From: Stutzerimonas stutzeri
GTDB taxonomy: Bacteria > Pseudomonadota > Gammaproteobacteria > Pseudomonadales > Pseudomonadaceae
Assembly: GCF_009789555.1 (NCBI RefSeq)
Contig: NZ_CP046902.1
Span: forward strand, 2,372,001 to 2,436,000
DNA length: 64,000 nucleotides
Reading direction: 5' to 3'
The translations under genes and the position numbers were made by a program. Below, piece after piece: positions 42,985 through 51,764 of this stretch. Under the pieces are notes generated by a model that made no database searches, was not told the origin of the DNA, and saw only the letters and a program-made list of their open reading frames with translations. How positions within the stretch are numbered: the first letter of the stretch is position 1; each line of letters opens with the position of its first letter.

Positions 42985-43650
42985 TCAGGTGGGCAGCGTC
43001 AGGCCGCAACCCTTGAGAATGATCTGGATCAGGGTCTCGGTGCCGCGCGTGAAATCGTCCCTGGTGACCCGGCGCTGGCCGGTGACGCGGCGGATCTGGT
43101 CGGAAAAGTCGGCGTAGTGCTGCGTGCTGCTCCAGATCAGGAAAATCAGGTGCATGGGATCGACGGGGTCCATCTTGCCCGCGTCGCTCCACGCCCTGAA
43201 CACGGCGGCGCGACCGCGGAACCAGTCGCGATAATCCTCGTTGAAGTGCTCCGACAGGCATTCGCAGCCGCTGATCACTTCCATGGCGAAGATTTTCGAG
43301 GCCTGCGGCTGCTTGCGTGAGAACTCCATCTTGGTGCGGATGTAGGCTGCCAGGGCGGTGGCCGGGTCATCCTCGGCGGTGAGATGGTCGAAGGCGTTGT
43401 CCCACAGTTCGAGGATGTGCCGCATCACCTCGACGTAGAGGCCCAGCTTGTTGGTGAAGTAGTAGTGCAGGTTGGCCTTGGGCAGGGCTGCGCGCAAGGC
43501 AATCGCGTTCATGCTCGTGCCCTTGTAGCCGTAGCGGGCGAATTCCTCTGCGGCGGCCGACAGGATCAGTTCTTCGTTTTTCTGGCGAATCCGGCCGCCG
43601 CGTTTGCTGGACAGGGACGTCTGGTTGAGCGTGGCGTCGAAGGTATTCAT
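42985..43650 (-). CDS. TetR-family regulator, RutR-like
   Basis: A 221-residue regulator. ATG 43650 follows GAGGAGAGGA, a strong ribosome binding site. The HTH is at about 22-68 (KGTSMNAIALRAALPKANLHYYF), and the C-terminal domain resembles the YcdC/RutR type (RVTRDDFTRGTETLIQIILKG). RutR senses uracil or pyrimidine in E. coli. The palindromes found across this block resemble the RutR site, which makes this the likely regulator. The ligand here could be a purine rather than uracil. Confidence 0.87.
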   Translation of the reverse strand: MNTFDATLNQTSLSSKRGGRIRQKNEELILSAAAEEFARYGYKGTSMNAIALRAALPKANLHYYFTNKLGLYVEVMRHILELWDNAFDHLTAEDDPATALAAYIRTKMEFSRKQPQASKIFAMEVISGCECLSEHFNEDYRDWFRGRAAVFRAWSDAGKMDPVDPMHLIFLIWSSTQHYADFSDQIRRVTGQRRVTRDDFTRGTETLIQIILKGCGLTLPT

Positions 43651-43678
43651 GGGTCCTCTCCTCTGGACGGCCGGCCTG

Positions 43679-45058
43679 TCAGGCTCGGTGGGGTTCTTGG
43701 ATGCTAGCGCAGGTGGTGTCAGCCGTCTTTTCGCGCGGCAGCAGCAGATCCAGCAGGATGGCGGTGAGCCCGCCACAGGTGATGGCCGAGTCGAACAGGT
43801 TCTGGACCAGCTTGGGCATCTGATGCAGCAGCTCCGGCTGCGCGGCAATACCCAGACCGATGCCGAGCGAGGCGGCGATGATCAGCATGTTGCGGCGGTC
43901 CAGCTTCACTTGCGAGAGGATGCGAATGCCGGCTGCCGCGACGCTGCCGAACATAATCAGGGTTGCGCCACCGAGCACCGGCTTGGGGATCTGCTGAAGC
44001 ACCGCGCCGAGCAGCGGAAACAGGCCGAGGGCGAAGAGCAGGGCGCCGATATACAAGCCCACGTGCCGGCTGGCCACGCCGGTCATCTGGATCACGCCGT
44101 TGTTCTGCGCAAAAGTGGTGTTGGGGAAGGCGGAAAAGGTCGAGGCGATCAGACAGCTGACGCCGTCGCCGAGGATGCCGCCACGCAGGCGTTCCAGGTA
44201 GCTCGGCCCTTCGATCGGCTGGCGCGACAGCATGCAATTGGCGGTCAGGTCGCCGACCGTTTCGATGGTGCTGATGACGTAGATCAGCGCCACCGGTACA
44301 AAGGCCGTCCAGTCAAAGGCAAAGCCGTAGTGAAAGGGGAGCGGCAGGCTCATCAGCGGCAAGTCCGGTAGCGGTTGCGGGACCAGTTTGCCGCTGAACC
44401 AGGCGGCAACGCTGCCGACGGCAAGGCCGATGACGATGGCCGAAAGACGAATCCATGGTTGTTTCGAGCGGTTCAGCAGAATGATCGTAAGCAGCACCAG
44501 CGAGCCGAGTGCCAGATTGCCTGGCGCGCCGAAGTCGTCGGCCTTGAAGCCGCCGCCCAGATCGGTGATGCCGACCTTGATCAGGCTGACACCGATCAGG
44601 GTGATGACGATACCGGTGACCAGGGGGGTGATCACCTTGCGCAACTGACCGATGAAGCGGCTCAGGATGATCTGCACGAAGGCACCGAAGAAGCACACGC
44701 CGAAGATCATCGCCAGGATGTCCTCCGGGCTGCCGCCGCGTCCCTTGACCAGCAGACCGGCCGATAGCACCGCACCGAGAAAGGCAAAACTGGTGCCTTG
44801 CAGGCAGATCATGCCGGCACCGATGCCCCAGGGACTGCGCGCCTGGATGAAGGTGCCGACGCCGGAAACCATCAGCGCCATGCTGATCAGATAAGGCAGG
44901 TGATCGCCGAGTCCGAGCACGGCGCCGATCACCAGCGGTGGGGTGATGATCCCGACGAAGCTGGCAAGGATGTGCTGCAGGGCGGCGAAAACAGCGGGTA
45001 ATGGGGCAGGGCGATCGTCCAGACCATGGATCAGGTCGGCTTCGGCGTGTTCTTGCAT
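43679..45058 (-). CDS. NCS2 nucleobase:cation symporter
   Basis: A 459-residue permease with about 12-14 membrane helices. The NCS2 signatures are present: the QH motif (ALQHILASFVG) in helix 1 and the NAT motif region (SAFPNTTFAQNNGVIQMTG) with Gln/Asn-rich substrate residues. The family carries xanthine, urate or uracil. The TetR and LysR genes follow by 28 and 46 bases. A RutR-like site is 75-90 bases upstream. Confidence 0.93.
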   Translation of the reverse strand: MQEHAEADLIHGLDDRPAPLPAVFAALQHILASFVGIITPPLVIGAVLGLGDHLPYLISMALMVSGVGTFIQARSPWGIGAGMICLQGTSFAFLGAVLSAGLLVKGRGGSPEDILAMIFGVCFFGAFVQIILSRFIGQLRKVITPLVTGIVITLIGVSLIKVGITDLGGGFKADDFGAPGNLALGSLVLLTIILLNRSKQPWIRLSAIVIGLAVGSVAAWFSGKLVPQPLPDLPLMSLPLPFHYGFAFDWTAFVPVALIYVISTIETVGDLTANCMLSRQPIEGPSYLERLRGGILGDGVSCLIASTFSAFPNTTFAQNNGVIQMTGVASRHVGLYIGALLFALGLFPLLGAVLQQIPKPVLGGATLIMFGSVAAAGIRILSQVKLDRRNMLIIAASLGIGLGIAAQPELLHQMPKLVQNLFDSAITCGGLTAILLDLLLPREKTADTTCASIQEPHRA

Positions 45059-45132
45059 GGCAGGTGACCTCGAATGAACAACGATTGGCGCAGGCTGGAA
45101 CGCCTGTCTCGTGTCTCGGCCAGTGCAAGAAT

Positions 45133-45148
45133 CTGACCACTTGCTTAG
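45133..45148. promoter_or_regulatory. RutR-like palindrome C
   Basis: CTGACCA-CT-TGCTTAG. One perfect half-site and a second half that matches 5 of 7. It lies 75-90 bases upstream of the NCS2 permease gene. Confidence 0.5.
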
Positions 45149-45386
45149 GTTTTTTGGCGTGTCGGTCGCTGCAGGTCCTGCAGCGCCCGGAGCCTACCGG
45201 ACAAGGCAGCTTCGGTTGCCGTTCGCCTGTCGCCAGGTCTCGTGGCGATTGCTGCCGCGGAGGCGCCCGATGTGCACCAAAACACTGCGCCAAGGAACGC
45301 GTCTTGCCCGCTTTTGTCGCGTTGGTCCGGCCATGATTGCATCAGATTCGACGCGCTTGCCAGCTCCAGCTGCCGTTTGGTTAAAG

Positions 45387-45402
45387 CTGGCCAATCCGTC
45401 AA
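45387..45402. promoter_or_regulatory. RutR-like palindrome D
   Basis: CTGGCCA-AT-CCGTCAA. It is the weakest of the five sites. It lies 367 bases upstream of the ABC binding protein gene at 45769. Confidence 0.35.
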
Positions 45403-45768
45403 CTATCGGTGTTTGCGCGGCGCCAACCGGCGCGATGCATCAGGTCAGGCTCAATCTGGCACAGCTTCTGCTACGTGACCTCTCGAGTAGAAGCGGTTAG
45501 CGCCGTCGGTTCGCCCGGTGGCGTGGGACATTGCTCTTGCGGCCCATACGGCCGCACGCCCTGTTCGCGGGGTGCTTGTTCACGCCCGCCAGGGCTCGAC
45601 AGGAGAGAGGTCAACCGCCATGCGTCATGCCGCGTCGCTCGTTCCCTGCTGCAGCAATCCGGTGCCGATGAGCCGGATGCCTTCGCCTCGCTTTCCTGTG
45701 CTTCGTTCGCCTGCCGGTCGCCTGTGCAACTGGCGGCATCCCCGTGCTTTGCCAATGGAGTTCTCCCT

Positions 45769-46791
45769 ATGAAAACGACGGAATCGGGACGCGCTGCGCC
45801 CGTGCTGTGCAAGTTGGTCCGCCAGGCGTTGTTGCCCGCCACGTTGCTGGGCACCGTGCTGCTCGGCGCTCCGGCACACGCCAACGAAAAAATCACGCTG
45901 CTGACGTCCTGGTACGCCCAGGCCGAACACGGCGGTTTCTATCAGGCGGTGGCGGAGGGCATCTATGAAAAGCACGGGCTGGATGTGACCGTGAAAATGG
46001 GTGGCCCGCAGGTCAACGGCATGCAGCTGTTGCTGGCGCGCAAGGCTGACGTGATCGTCGGTTATGACTTCCAGATTTTGAAGAATCTCGAGCAGGGGCT
46101 GCCGGTAGTGGCCATCGGCGCTTGTTTTCAGGGTGATCCGCAGGGCTTGCTGACCCATGGCGACGTCGAGGGCCTCGATGGTCTGAAAGACAAGACCATT
46201 CTGGTGGCGACGTCCGGGCAAACCTCATGGTGGCCCTGGCTCAAGGCCAAATACGGGCTGACCGACAGCCAGACGCGGCCTTATACCTTCAACCTGCAGC
46301 CGTTCTTCGCTGACCAGAACACCGCGCAGCAGGCGTATGCCAGCTCCGAGCTGTTCCAGGCCCGGCAACAGGGCGTGGATGCCCGCTTCTACCTGTTCGC
46401 CGATCACGGCTATCCACCTTACGGCTCGACACTGGTGACCCGTCGCGACCTGATCGAGTCGCGGCCGGAGGCGCTTCAGCGTTTCTACGACGCCACCATG
46501 GAAGGCTGGAAGAGCTACCTCGCCAACCCCGCACCGGGTAACGCGCTGATCAAACAGGACAACCCCAACATGACCGATGCCCAGATCGCCTGGGGCATCG
46601 AGCGGATGAACGAATTCCAACTGGTCACCGGCGGTGAGGCGGCCACCGGCGGCATCGGCGTGATGACCGATGCGCGCTGGCAGAACACCCGCGATTACAT
46701 GGTCGGCGCCGGCCTGCTCGACGAGGCGGTGGACTTCAAGCAGGGCTACGACCTGCGTTTCGTCGAGGGCGCCCAAAAGGTGCTGCCGTAA
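45769..46791 (+). CDS. ABC substrate-binding protein (NMT1/THI5-like)
   Basis: A 340-residue protein from ATG 45769 with a signal peptide ending PAHANEKI. The binding-domain pattern is TLLTSWYAQAEHGGFYQAV and GIYEKHGLDVTVKMGG. The ligand is unknown. It is the first of two such proteins in a plus-strand operon that also has a Rieske oxygenase, an Fe(II)/2-oxoglutarate oxygenase, an ATPase and a permease. Confidence 0.9.
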   Translation: MKTTESGRAAPVLCKLVRQALLPATLLGTVLLGAPAHANEKITLLTSWYAQAEHGGFYQAVAEGIYEKHGLDVTVKMGGPQVNGMQLLLARKADVIVGYDFQILKNLEQGLPVVAIGACFQGDPQGLLTHGDVEGLDGLKDKTILVATSGQTSWWPWLKAKYGLTDSQTRPYTFNLQPFFADQNTAQQAYASSELFQARQQGVDARFYLFADHGYPPYGSTLVTRRDLIESRPEALQRFYDATMEGWKSYLANPAPGNALIKQDNPNMTDAQIAWGIERMNEFQLVTGGEAATGGIGVMTDARWQNTRDYMVGAGLLDEAVDFKQGYDLRFVEGAQKVLP

Positions 46792-46858
46792 CCCGCTTGC
46801 AGAATTTACGAGCCCGGTGCCTGGCAACCGGGCGACGTCAGACTGATGAGGACACCAC

Positions 46859-47884
46859 ATGCTGGTCACCAAACAACCCGTACTGCGCCGTTTCTGGTAC
46901 GCGCTCATGCCCACCGCGAGGCTCACCGAAGGCCCGCAACCCTTTACCTTGCTCGGCGAACCACTGGTGTTGTGGCAGAAGCCGGACGGCACGCCGGTCG
47001 CCATGCGCGACCGCTGCTGCCATCGCACGGCCAAGCTGTCGAAAGGCTTCATCAGCGACGAGGGCAACCTGGCCTGCGGCTACCACGGTTGGGAATACGA
47101 CTGCAGCGGTACCTGCGTGAAGATTCCGCAGAATCCCGAAGGCATGATTCCGCCGGGCGCCAAGGTCGAGACGTTTCACTGCCAAGACCGTTATGGCTAT
47201 GTCTGGGTCGCTCTGGACGATCCGCTGCAGCCGATCCCGGAGTTTCCCGAAGACGGCGCGCCCGGCTATCGGCGCATCTTCCAGTTCTACGAAGAGTGGA
47301 AAACCAGCCCGCTGCGGGTGATGGAGAACTCCTTCGACAACTCGCACTTTTCCTTCGTGCACAAGGCCAACTTCGGACTGTTCGACCAGCCCAAACCGTC
47401 GAGCTACGAATTCCGCGAAACCGGTTACGGCTTCGAGGCCGAAACCCTGGTGCCGATCCGCAATCCCGAGGCGAGCTTTCGCATCACCGGGACCACCGAG
47501 CCGATCACCAACCGGCACCTGATCAACCGCTACTACCTGCCGTTCTCCCGCCGCTTCGGCTGCATGTACCCGGACAGCGGCATCCACCACATCATCTACA
47601 ACTGCGCGACCCCAATCGACGACGGCAGGCTGATGCTGGTGCAGTGGCTCTACCGCAACGACAGCGAGGAACAATGCTCAACGCAAGAGCTGATTGACTG
47701 GGATGCGGCCATCACGGCTGAGGATCGCGACATCCTCGAGGCGACGGACTACGACGCCTGTGTCGATACCCGGCGCCGAGTGGAAATGCACATGCCGTCG
47801 GACAAGCCTGGCCTGGTAATCCGCAAGCAGCTTGTGGCGCTGCTCGAAGCGCACGGCGAAAGCGAAGTGTTCATGACTGCCTGA
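46859..47884 (+). CDS. Rieske-type oxygenase, purine-related (NdmA/HpxD-like)
   Basis: A 341-residue oxygenase. The Rieske cluster ligands are Cys53-x-His55 and Cys73-x2-His76 (ACGYHGWEY). The mononuclear iron site follows as Asp160-x2-His163-x4-His168 (ENSFDNSHFSFVH). From memory the layout resembles NdmA-type purine N-demethylases and HpxD, the Klebsiella oxygenase of hypoxanthine breakdown. Such enzymes need a reductase, and none is in the window. The purine neighbourhood supports a nucleobase substrate, but the reaction is inference. Confidence 0.85.
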   Translation: MLVTKQPVLRRFWYALMPTARLTEGPQPFTLLGEPLVLWQKPDGTPVAMRDRCCHRTAKLSKGFISDEGNLACGYHGWEYDCSGTCVKIPQNPEGMIPPGAKVETFHCQDRYGYVWVALDDPLQPIPEFPEDGAPGYRRIFQFYEEWKTSPLRVMENSFDNSHFSFVHKANFGLFDQPKPSSYEFRETGYGFEAETLVPIRNPEASFRITGTTEPITNRHLINRYYLPFSRRFGCMYPDSGIHHIIYNCATPIDDGRLMLVQWLYRNDSEEQCSTQELIDWDAAITAEDRDILEATDYDACVDTRRRVEMHMPSDKPGLVIRKQLVALLEAHGESEVFMTA

Positions 47885-47998
47885 GTTCGACCCGCAACGC
47901 CCGCAATCCCCGCGGACAGCCTGCACAGACGGGCACTCCGCGGTTACGGATCCGCCGCAATGAGGCGTCGGACCGCGAATAAGCCTTGGAGACCGTGC

Positions 47999-49021
47999 AT
48001 GAACGCCACCGCTTCGATTGCTACCCCCGTGCGCCGCGCACTCACGGCCCTCGCCATTGCGTTGGGCCTGCAGGCTGTGCCGACACATGCGGCCGAACCC
48101 CTGCGCTTCGGCTTGAACTGGTTGCCCCAAGCCGAGATGTGCGGTTTCTACCAGGCCCAGGCGACCGGGCTGTATGACAAGCTCGGGCTGGCCGTCGAGC
48201 TGGTGCCTGGCGGGCCGGACCGCAACATCGCGCTGCAGGTTGCCACTGGCGACCTGCAGATGGGGATGGGTTCGAGCTTCACCACACTGAACATGATTCA
48301 GCAGGGCATCCCGGCGCGCACGGTCGCCGCCTTTCTACAGAAAGACCCGCAGACCCTGGTGGCCCATACCGACCAGGGTGTCGAAACGCTGGATGACCTC
48401 AAGGGGCGACCGATCATGGTCGCCAAGTTCTCGCAGGCCGAGTTCTGGCAGTTTCTCAAGCAGCGCTACGGTTTCAGCGACAGCCAGCTGCGGCCCTACG
48501 CCTATTCCTCGGTGCCCTTCCTGGCCAACCCCAAGGCTGTTCAGCAGGGCTACATAACGGAAGACGCGCACTTGCTCGGCAAGGAGCTCGACAAACCACC
48601 GGTGTCGATCCTGCTGGCCGACTACGGCTACGACAACTACGCGACCACCGCCTTTGCCAAGCAGACATACCTCGATGAGCACGGCGATGCCGTTGCCCGC
48701 TTCGTCGACGCCAGCCGGCAGGGCTGGCGCGACTGCGCGACCGGCGATTACGCACCCGCGATGAAGGCGATCCTCGCGGCCAACCCTCAGCACGGCGAAG
48801 ACCTGTTCCACTTCAAGATGCAGCAGATGCGCGAACGCGGGCTGATCGACAGCGGCGATGCGGTCAGCTTCGGCCCCGGTGCGATGAGTGACGCCCGCTG
48901 GCGGGGTTTCTTCGAGACCATGAGTGCTGCGGGTGTGTACCGGACCGATCTCGACTACCGGCAGGCCTACACGCTGGACTACTCCAATGCGGCGCCGGCC
49001 ATCGCCGACCGGGAGCAGTGA
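47999..49021 (+). CDS. ABC substrate-binding protein (NMT1/THI5-like), second copy
   Basis: A 340-residue protein starting at ATG 47999 with ribosome binding site TTGGAGA, a signal peptide ending THAAEPL, and the pattern FGLNWLPQAEMCGFYQAQA. It is a paralogue of the protein at 45769. Its stop codon is followed by one base and then the oxygenase ATG. Two binding proteins with one ATPase and permease would widen the substrate range. Confidence 0.9.
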   Translation: MNATASIATPVRRALTALAIALGLQAVPTHAAEPLRFGLNWLPQAEMCGFYQAQATGLYDKLGLAVELVPGGPDRNIALQVATGDLQMGMGSSFTTLNMIQQGIPARTVAAFLQKDPQTLVAHTDQGVETLDDLKGRPIMVAKFSQAEFWQFLKQRYGFSDSQLRPYAYSSVPFLANPKAVQQGYITEDAHLLGKELDKPPVSILLADYGYDNYATTAFAKQTYLDEHGDAVARFVDASRQGWRDCATGDYAPAMKAILAANPQHGEDLFHFKMQQMRERGLIDSGDAVSFGPGAMSDARWRGFFETMSAAGVYRTDLDYRQAYTLDYSNAAPAIADREQ

Positions 49022-49022
49022 C

Positions 49023-50045
49023 ATGAGCCTGGACACCATTCCGGTCGTGGACCTGGGGCCGCTGCTGACGGGCGATGCGGCATCGCAGCACGAAGTGGCG
49101 CGGCAGTTCGGCGAAGCCTTGGAGACCTGCGGCTTCGCCAGTATCGTCAACCACGGCGTCGATGCTTCGTTGATCAAGCGCATGTATGCCGAGGCCGAAT
49201 GTTTCTTCGCCGGGCCGCTCGCCGACAAACTGGCCTGGACGCCACCGGAGCAGACCAAGGGCCGCGGGTACCTGCCCGTGGGGATCGAAAGCGTGGCCGC
49301 GACGCTGGCCGGCGAGACACCGCCAGATCTGTGCGAGGCGCTGGTATTCGCCTCCTTGCAGCGCGAGCGGGCCGGGCAGGGCTTGCCCAATATCTGGCCG
49401 ACCGAACCGCCGCGACTGGGCGAAACCGTCAATGCCTGGTTCGATGCAATGTACGCGTTGTGCCAGCGGCTGATGCGGCTCTCGGCCGTGGCTTTGCAAT
49501 TGCCGGACGATTATTTCGCGGCGAGCTACCGCGAGCCGTCGCTGACGCTGCGTTTCGTCAACTATCCGGACCAGCCCGATGCGCCGTGCGCCGGGCAACT
49601 GCGCTACGGTGCACACCACGATTATGGAGGCCTGACCATCCTGCGGCCGGATCAGGCGCCGGGCGGTCTGCAAGTGTGCAGCCTCGACGGGCAATGGCGC
49701 GACGTCGGTGCGCCGGCCGATGCCTTCGTCATCAATGTCGGTGATCTGATGGCCCGCTGGACCAACGACCGCTGGCGTTCGACGCTGCACCGAGTGGTCA
49801 ACCCGCCACGCACGCTAACGGGCTCGACCCGACGGCTGTCACTGGTCGCGTTTACCGGTCCATCGTGCGACACCGAGGTCGCCTGTCTGCCGAGCTGCTG
49901 CAGTTCCGAGCAACCTCCACGCTACACCCCGGTGGCGGCAGGGGCCTATATCCGCGCCAAGCTGGACCAATCCATGCAGCTCTCCACGCCAGCGGCGGAC
50001 TCGCTCCCCGCCCACGCAACCAATCGGAGCACGCGATCATGTTGA
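49023..50045 (+). CDS. 2-oxoglutarate/Fe(II) oxygenase, isopenicillin N synthase type (copy 3)
   Basis: A 340-residue oxygenase with iron ligands His198-x-Asp200 (AHHDYGG) and His256 (STLHRV), and Arg271-x-Ser273 (RLS). Of the three copies it is the most divergent; the fold start is SLDTIPVVDLGPLLTG. The long C-terminus (after about 320) is unusually Ser/Thr/Ala-rich. Its 3' end overlaps the ATPase gene by 7 bases, so it is part of the transporter operon. The substrate is unknown. Confidence 0.85.
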   Translation: MSLDTIPVVDLGPLLTGDAASQHEVARQFGEALETCGFASIVNHGVDASLIKRMYAEAECFFAGPLADKLAWTPPEQTKGRGYLPVGIESVAATLAGETPPDLCEALVFASLQRERAGQGLPNIWPTEPPRLGETVNAWFDAMYALCQRLMRLSAVALQLPDDYFAASYREPSLTLRFVNYPDQPDAPCAGQLRYGAHHDYGGLTILRPDQAPGGLQVCSLDGQWRDVGAPADAFVINVGDLMARWTNDRWRSTLHRVVNPPRTLTGSTRRLSLVAFTGPSCDTEVACLPSCCSSEQPPRYTPVAAGAYIRAKLDQSMQLSTPAADSLPAHATNRSTRSC

Positions 50046-50878
50046 TGCAATCGATAACCGTCGACACGGCCCGTCCCGAGCCCGGCGCGCCCGCCAACGG
50101 GGCGATTCCGGTGTTGCTGGCCAATCAGGTCGAGAAAACCTACCCCAACGGTACTCAGGCGTTGCAACGGCTAAAGCTCAGCATTGGACGCGGCGAATTC
50201 GTCTCGTTGCTCGGCCCGTCCGGCTGCGGCAAGAGCACCTTGCTGAAAATGTTCGCCGGGCTCGAAGCACCGTCGGCCGGGCATGTGCGCTGGTGGGGCA
50301 AGGGCGACCTGGATGCCGCCGAAGCCGGCCAGCGTCTGGCCATGGTGTTTCAGGAGGCGACGCTGATGCCCTGGGCGAGGGTCGCTGACAACGTCCGGTT
50401 ACCTCTGGACCTTGCAGGCGTGCCGAAATCCGAGGCGAACGCGCGGGTTCAGTCCGCGCTGGGACTGGTCGGACTAGGTGAATTCGGCGGGGTCTATCCG
50501 CGCGAGCTGTCGGGCGGTATGCAGATGCGTGCGTCCATCGCCCGCGCGCTGGCGATGCAACCGAACCTGTTGCTGATGGACGAGCCGTTCGGTGCGCTAG
50601 ACGAGTTCACCCGCAATCGCCTCGACAGCGACCTGCGTGATCTCTGGCGCGCCCGTGACCTGACCGTGGTGTTCGTCACCCACAGCATTTACGAGGCGGT
50701 GTTTCTGTCATCTCGGGTGGTGGTGATGGGCGCGCGGCCGGGCCGGGTATTGGCCGATGTGGCCATCGAGGGGCCGGAGATGCGTGACGAGGCGTTCCGC
50801 ACCAGCCCCGACTTCATCGAACAGTGCGCGCACCTGTCCCGGTTGCTCGCCGAAGCCAACGCCGACGCAGACCACTGA
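50039..50878 (+). CDS. ABC transporter ATP-binding protein (SsuB/TauB type)
   Basis: A 279-residue ATPase: Walker A GPSGCGKST, Q-loop VFQEATLMPWAR, signature LSGGMQMRASIARAL, Walker B LLMDEPFGALDEFTRN and H-loop THSIYEAVFLSSRV. The first 25 residues before the domain are a non-conserved extension. It overlaps the oxygenase gene by 7 bases and serves the two upstream binding proteins. Confidence 0.92.
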   Translation: MLMQSITVDTARPEPGAPANGAIPVLLANQVEKTYPNGTQALQRLKLSIGRGEFVSLLGPSGCGKSTLLKMFAGLEAPSAGHVRWWGKGDLDAAEAGQRLAMVFQEATLMPWARVADNVRLPLDLAGVPKSEANARVQSALGLVGLGEFGGVYPRELSGGMQMRASIARALAMQPNLLLMDEPFGALDEFTRNRLDSDLRDLWRARDLTVVFVTHSIYEAVFLSSRVVVMGARPGRVLADVAIEGPEMRDEAFRTSPDFIEQCAHLSRLLAEANADADH

Positions 50879-50888
50879 GGTGATGACC

Positions 50889-51692
50889 ATGGACAAGCGC
50901 TCCCAACCCCTGTTGGCCGATCCGCGTTTTCAGCGCATCGCCGCACCGCTACTGGTCGGTCTGGTACTGCTCGGTACCTGGCAGTTTCTTTGCGTCGCCC
51001 TGAATGTGCCGACCTATCTGGTGCCTACTCCGCTGGAGATTGGCCGAACGCTGGTCAGCGATGGGCCCATGTTGTTTGGCGCGCTGCTGGTGACGCTGAA
51101 AATCACCTTTCTGTCGTTTGCGATGGCGGTCGTGCTCGGGGTGATCGCCGCGTTTCTGTTCGTGCAGAGCCGAGTGATCGAGGCCAGCTTGTTTCCCTAC
51201 GCGATCCTGTTGCAGGTAACGCCGGTGGTGGCCATCGCGCCGTTGATCATTATCTGGGTCAGCAACACCACGCTGGCGCTGACGATTTGCGCGACGCTGG
51301 TGGCGATCTTTCCGATCATCTCCAATACCGTACTCGGGCTGCGCAGCGTCAACCCGGGATTGCTCAATCTGTTCCGGCTGAACCGAGCGAGCCGCTGGCA
51401 GACGCTGGTGCGCCTGCGCATCCCCAGTGCGTTGCCATACTTCTTCGGCGGCTTACGCATCGCGTCGGGCTTGGCGCTGATCGGCGCGGTCGTTGCCGAG
51501 TTCGTCGCCGGCACCGGTGGTACGGGAGCCGGGCTGGCGTATCAAATCCTGCAGGCCGGCTTTCAGCTGAATATCCCGCGTCTGTTCGCCGCGCTCTTTC
51601 TCATCGCCGTGACCGGCGTGCTGCTGTTCAGCCTGATGGCCGCCTTGGCGCGCGTCAGCCTCGGGCATTGGCATGAGAGCGAGCAGGGATAA
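50889..51692 (+). CDS. ABC transporter permease (SsuC type)
   Basis: A 267-residue permease with about six helices and the inner-membrane signature (NLFRLNRASRWQTLVRLRIP). The ATG at 50889 (MDKRSQ) has GAGG eight bases before it, better than the alternative ATG at 50883. It completes the ABC system of this operon, 10 bases after the ATPase. Confidence 0.9.
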   Translation: MDKRSQPLLADPRFQRIAAPLLVGLVLLGTWQFLCVALNVPTYLVPTPLEIGRTLVSDGPMLFGALLVTLKITFLSFAMAVVLGVIAAFLFVQSRVIEASLFPYAILLQVTPVVAIAPLIIIWVSNTTLALTICATLVAIFPIISNTVLGLRSVNPGLLNLFRLNRASRWQTLVRLRIPSALPYFFGGLRIASGLALIGAVVAEFVAGTGGTGAGLAYQILQAGFQLNIPRLFAALFLIAVTGVLLFSLMAALARVSLGHWHESEQG

Positions 51693-51764
51693 CGCAGCCC
51701 GGCCCACCCTGCCTTCTATTGCCGTACCGCGGCTGCTCGCTCTTCCATTCACAGGATTTCAACC

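Larger units (their letters stand above)
45059..45768. other. Divergent regulatory region of NCS2 and ABC genes
   Basis: About 710 bases between divergent genes with no convincing ORF. It holds two RutR-like palindromes (45133-45148 and 45387-45402). The last stretch before the ABC gene has the ribosome binding site ATGGAG at 45755. No purine riboswitch fold was recognised. Confidence 0.6.

Noticed and set aside
45059..45768. Purine riboswitch upstream of the NCS2 or ABC genes
   Set aside because: I could not find the three-way junction or conserved core of the purine aptamer. The palindromes fit a protein operator better.
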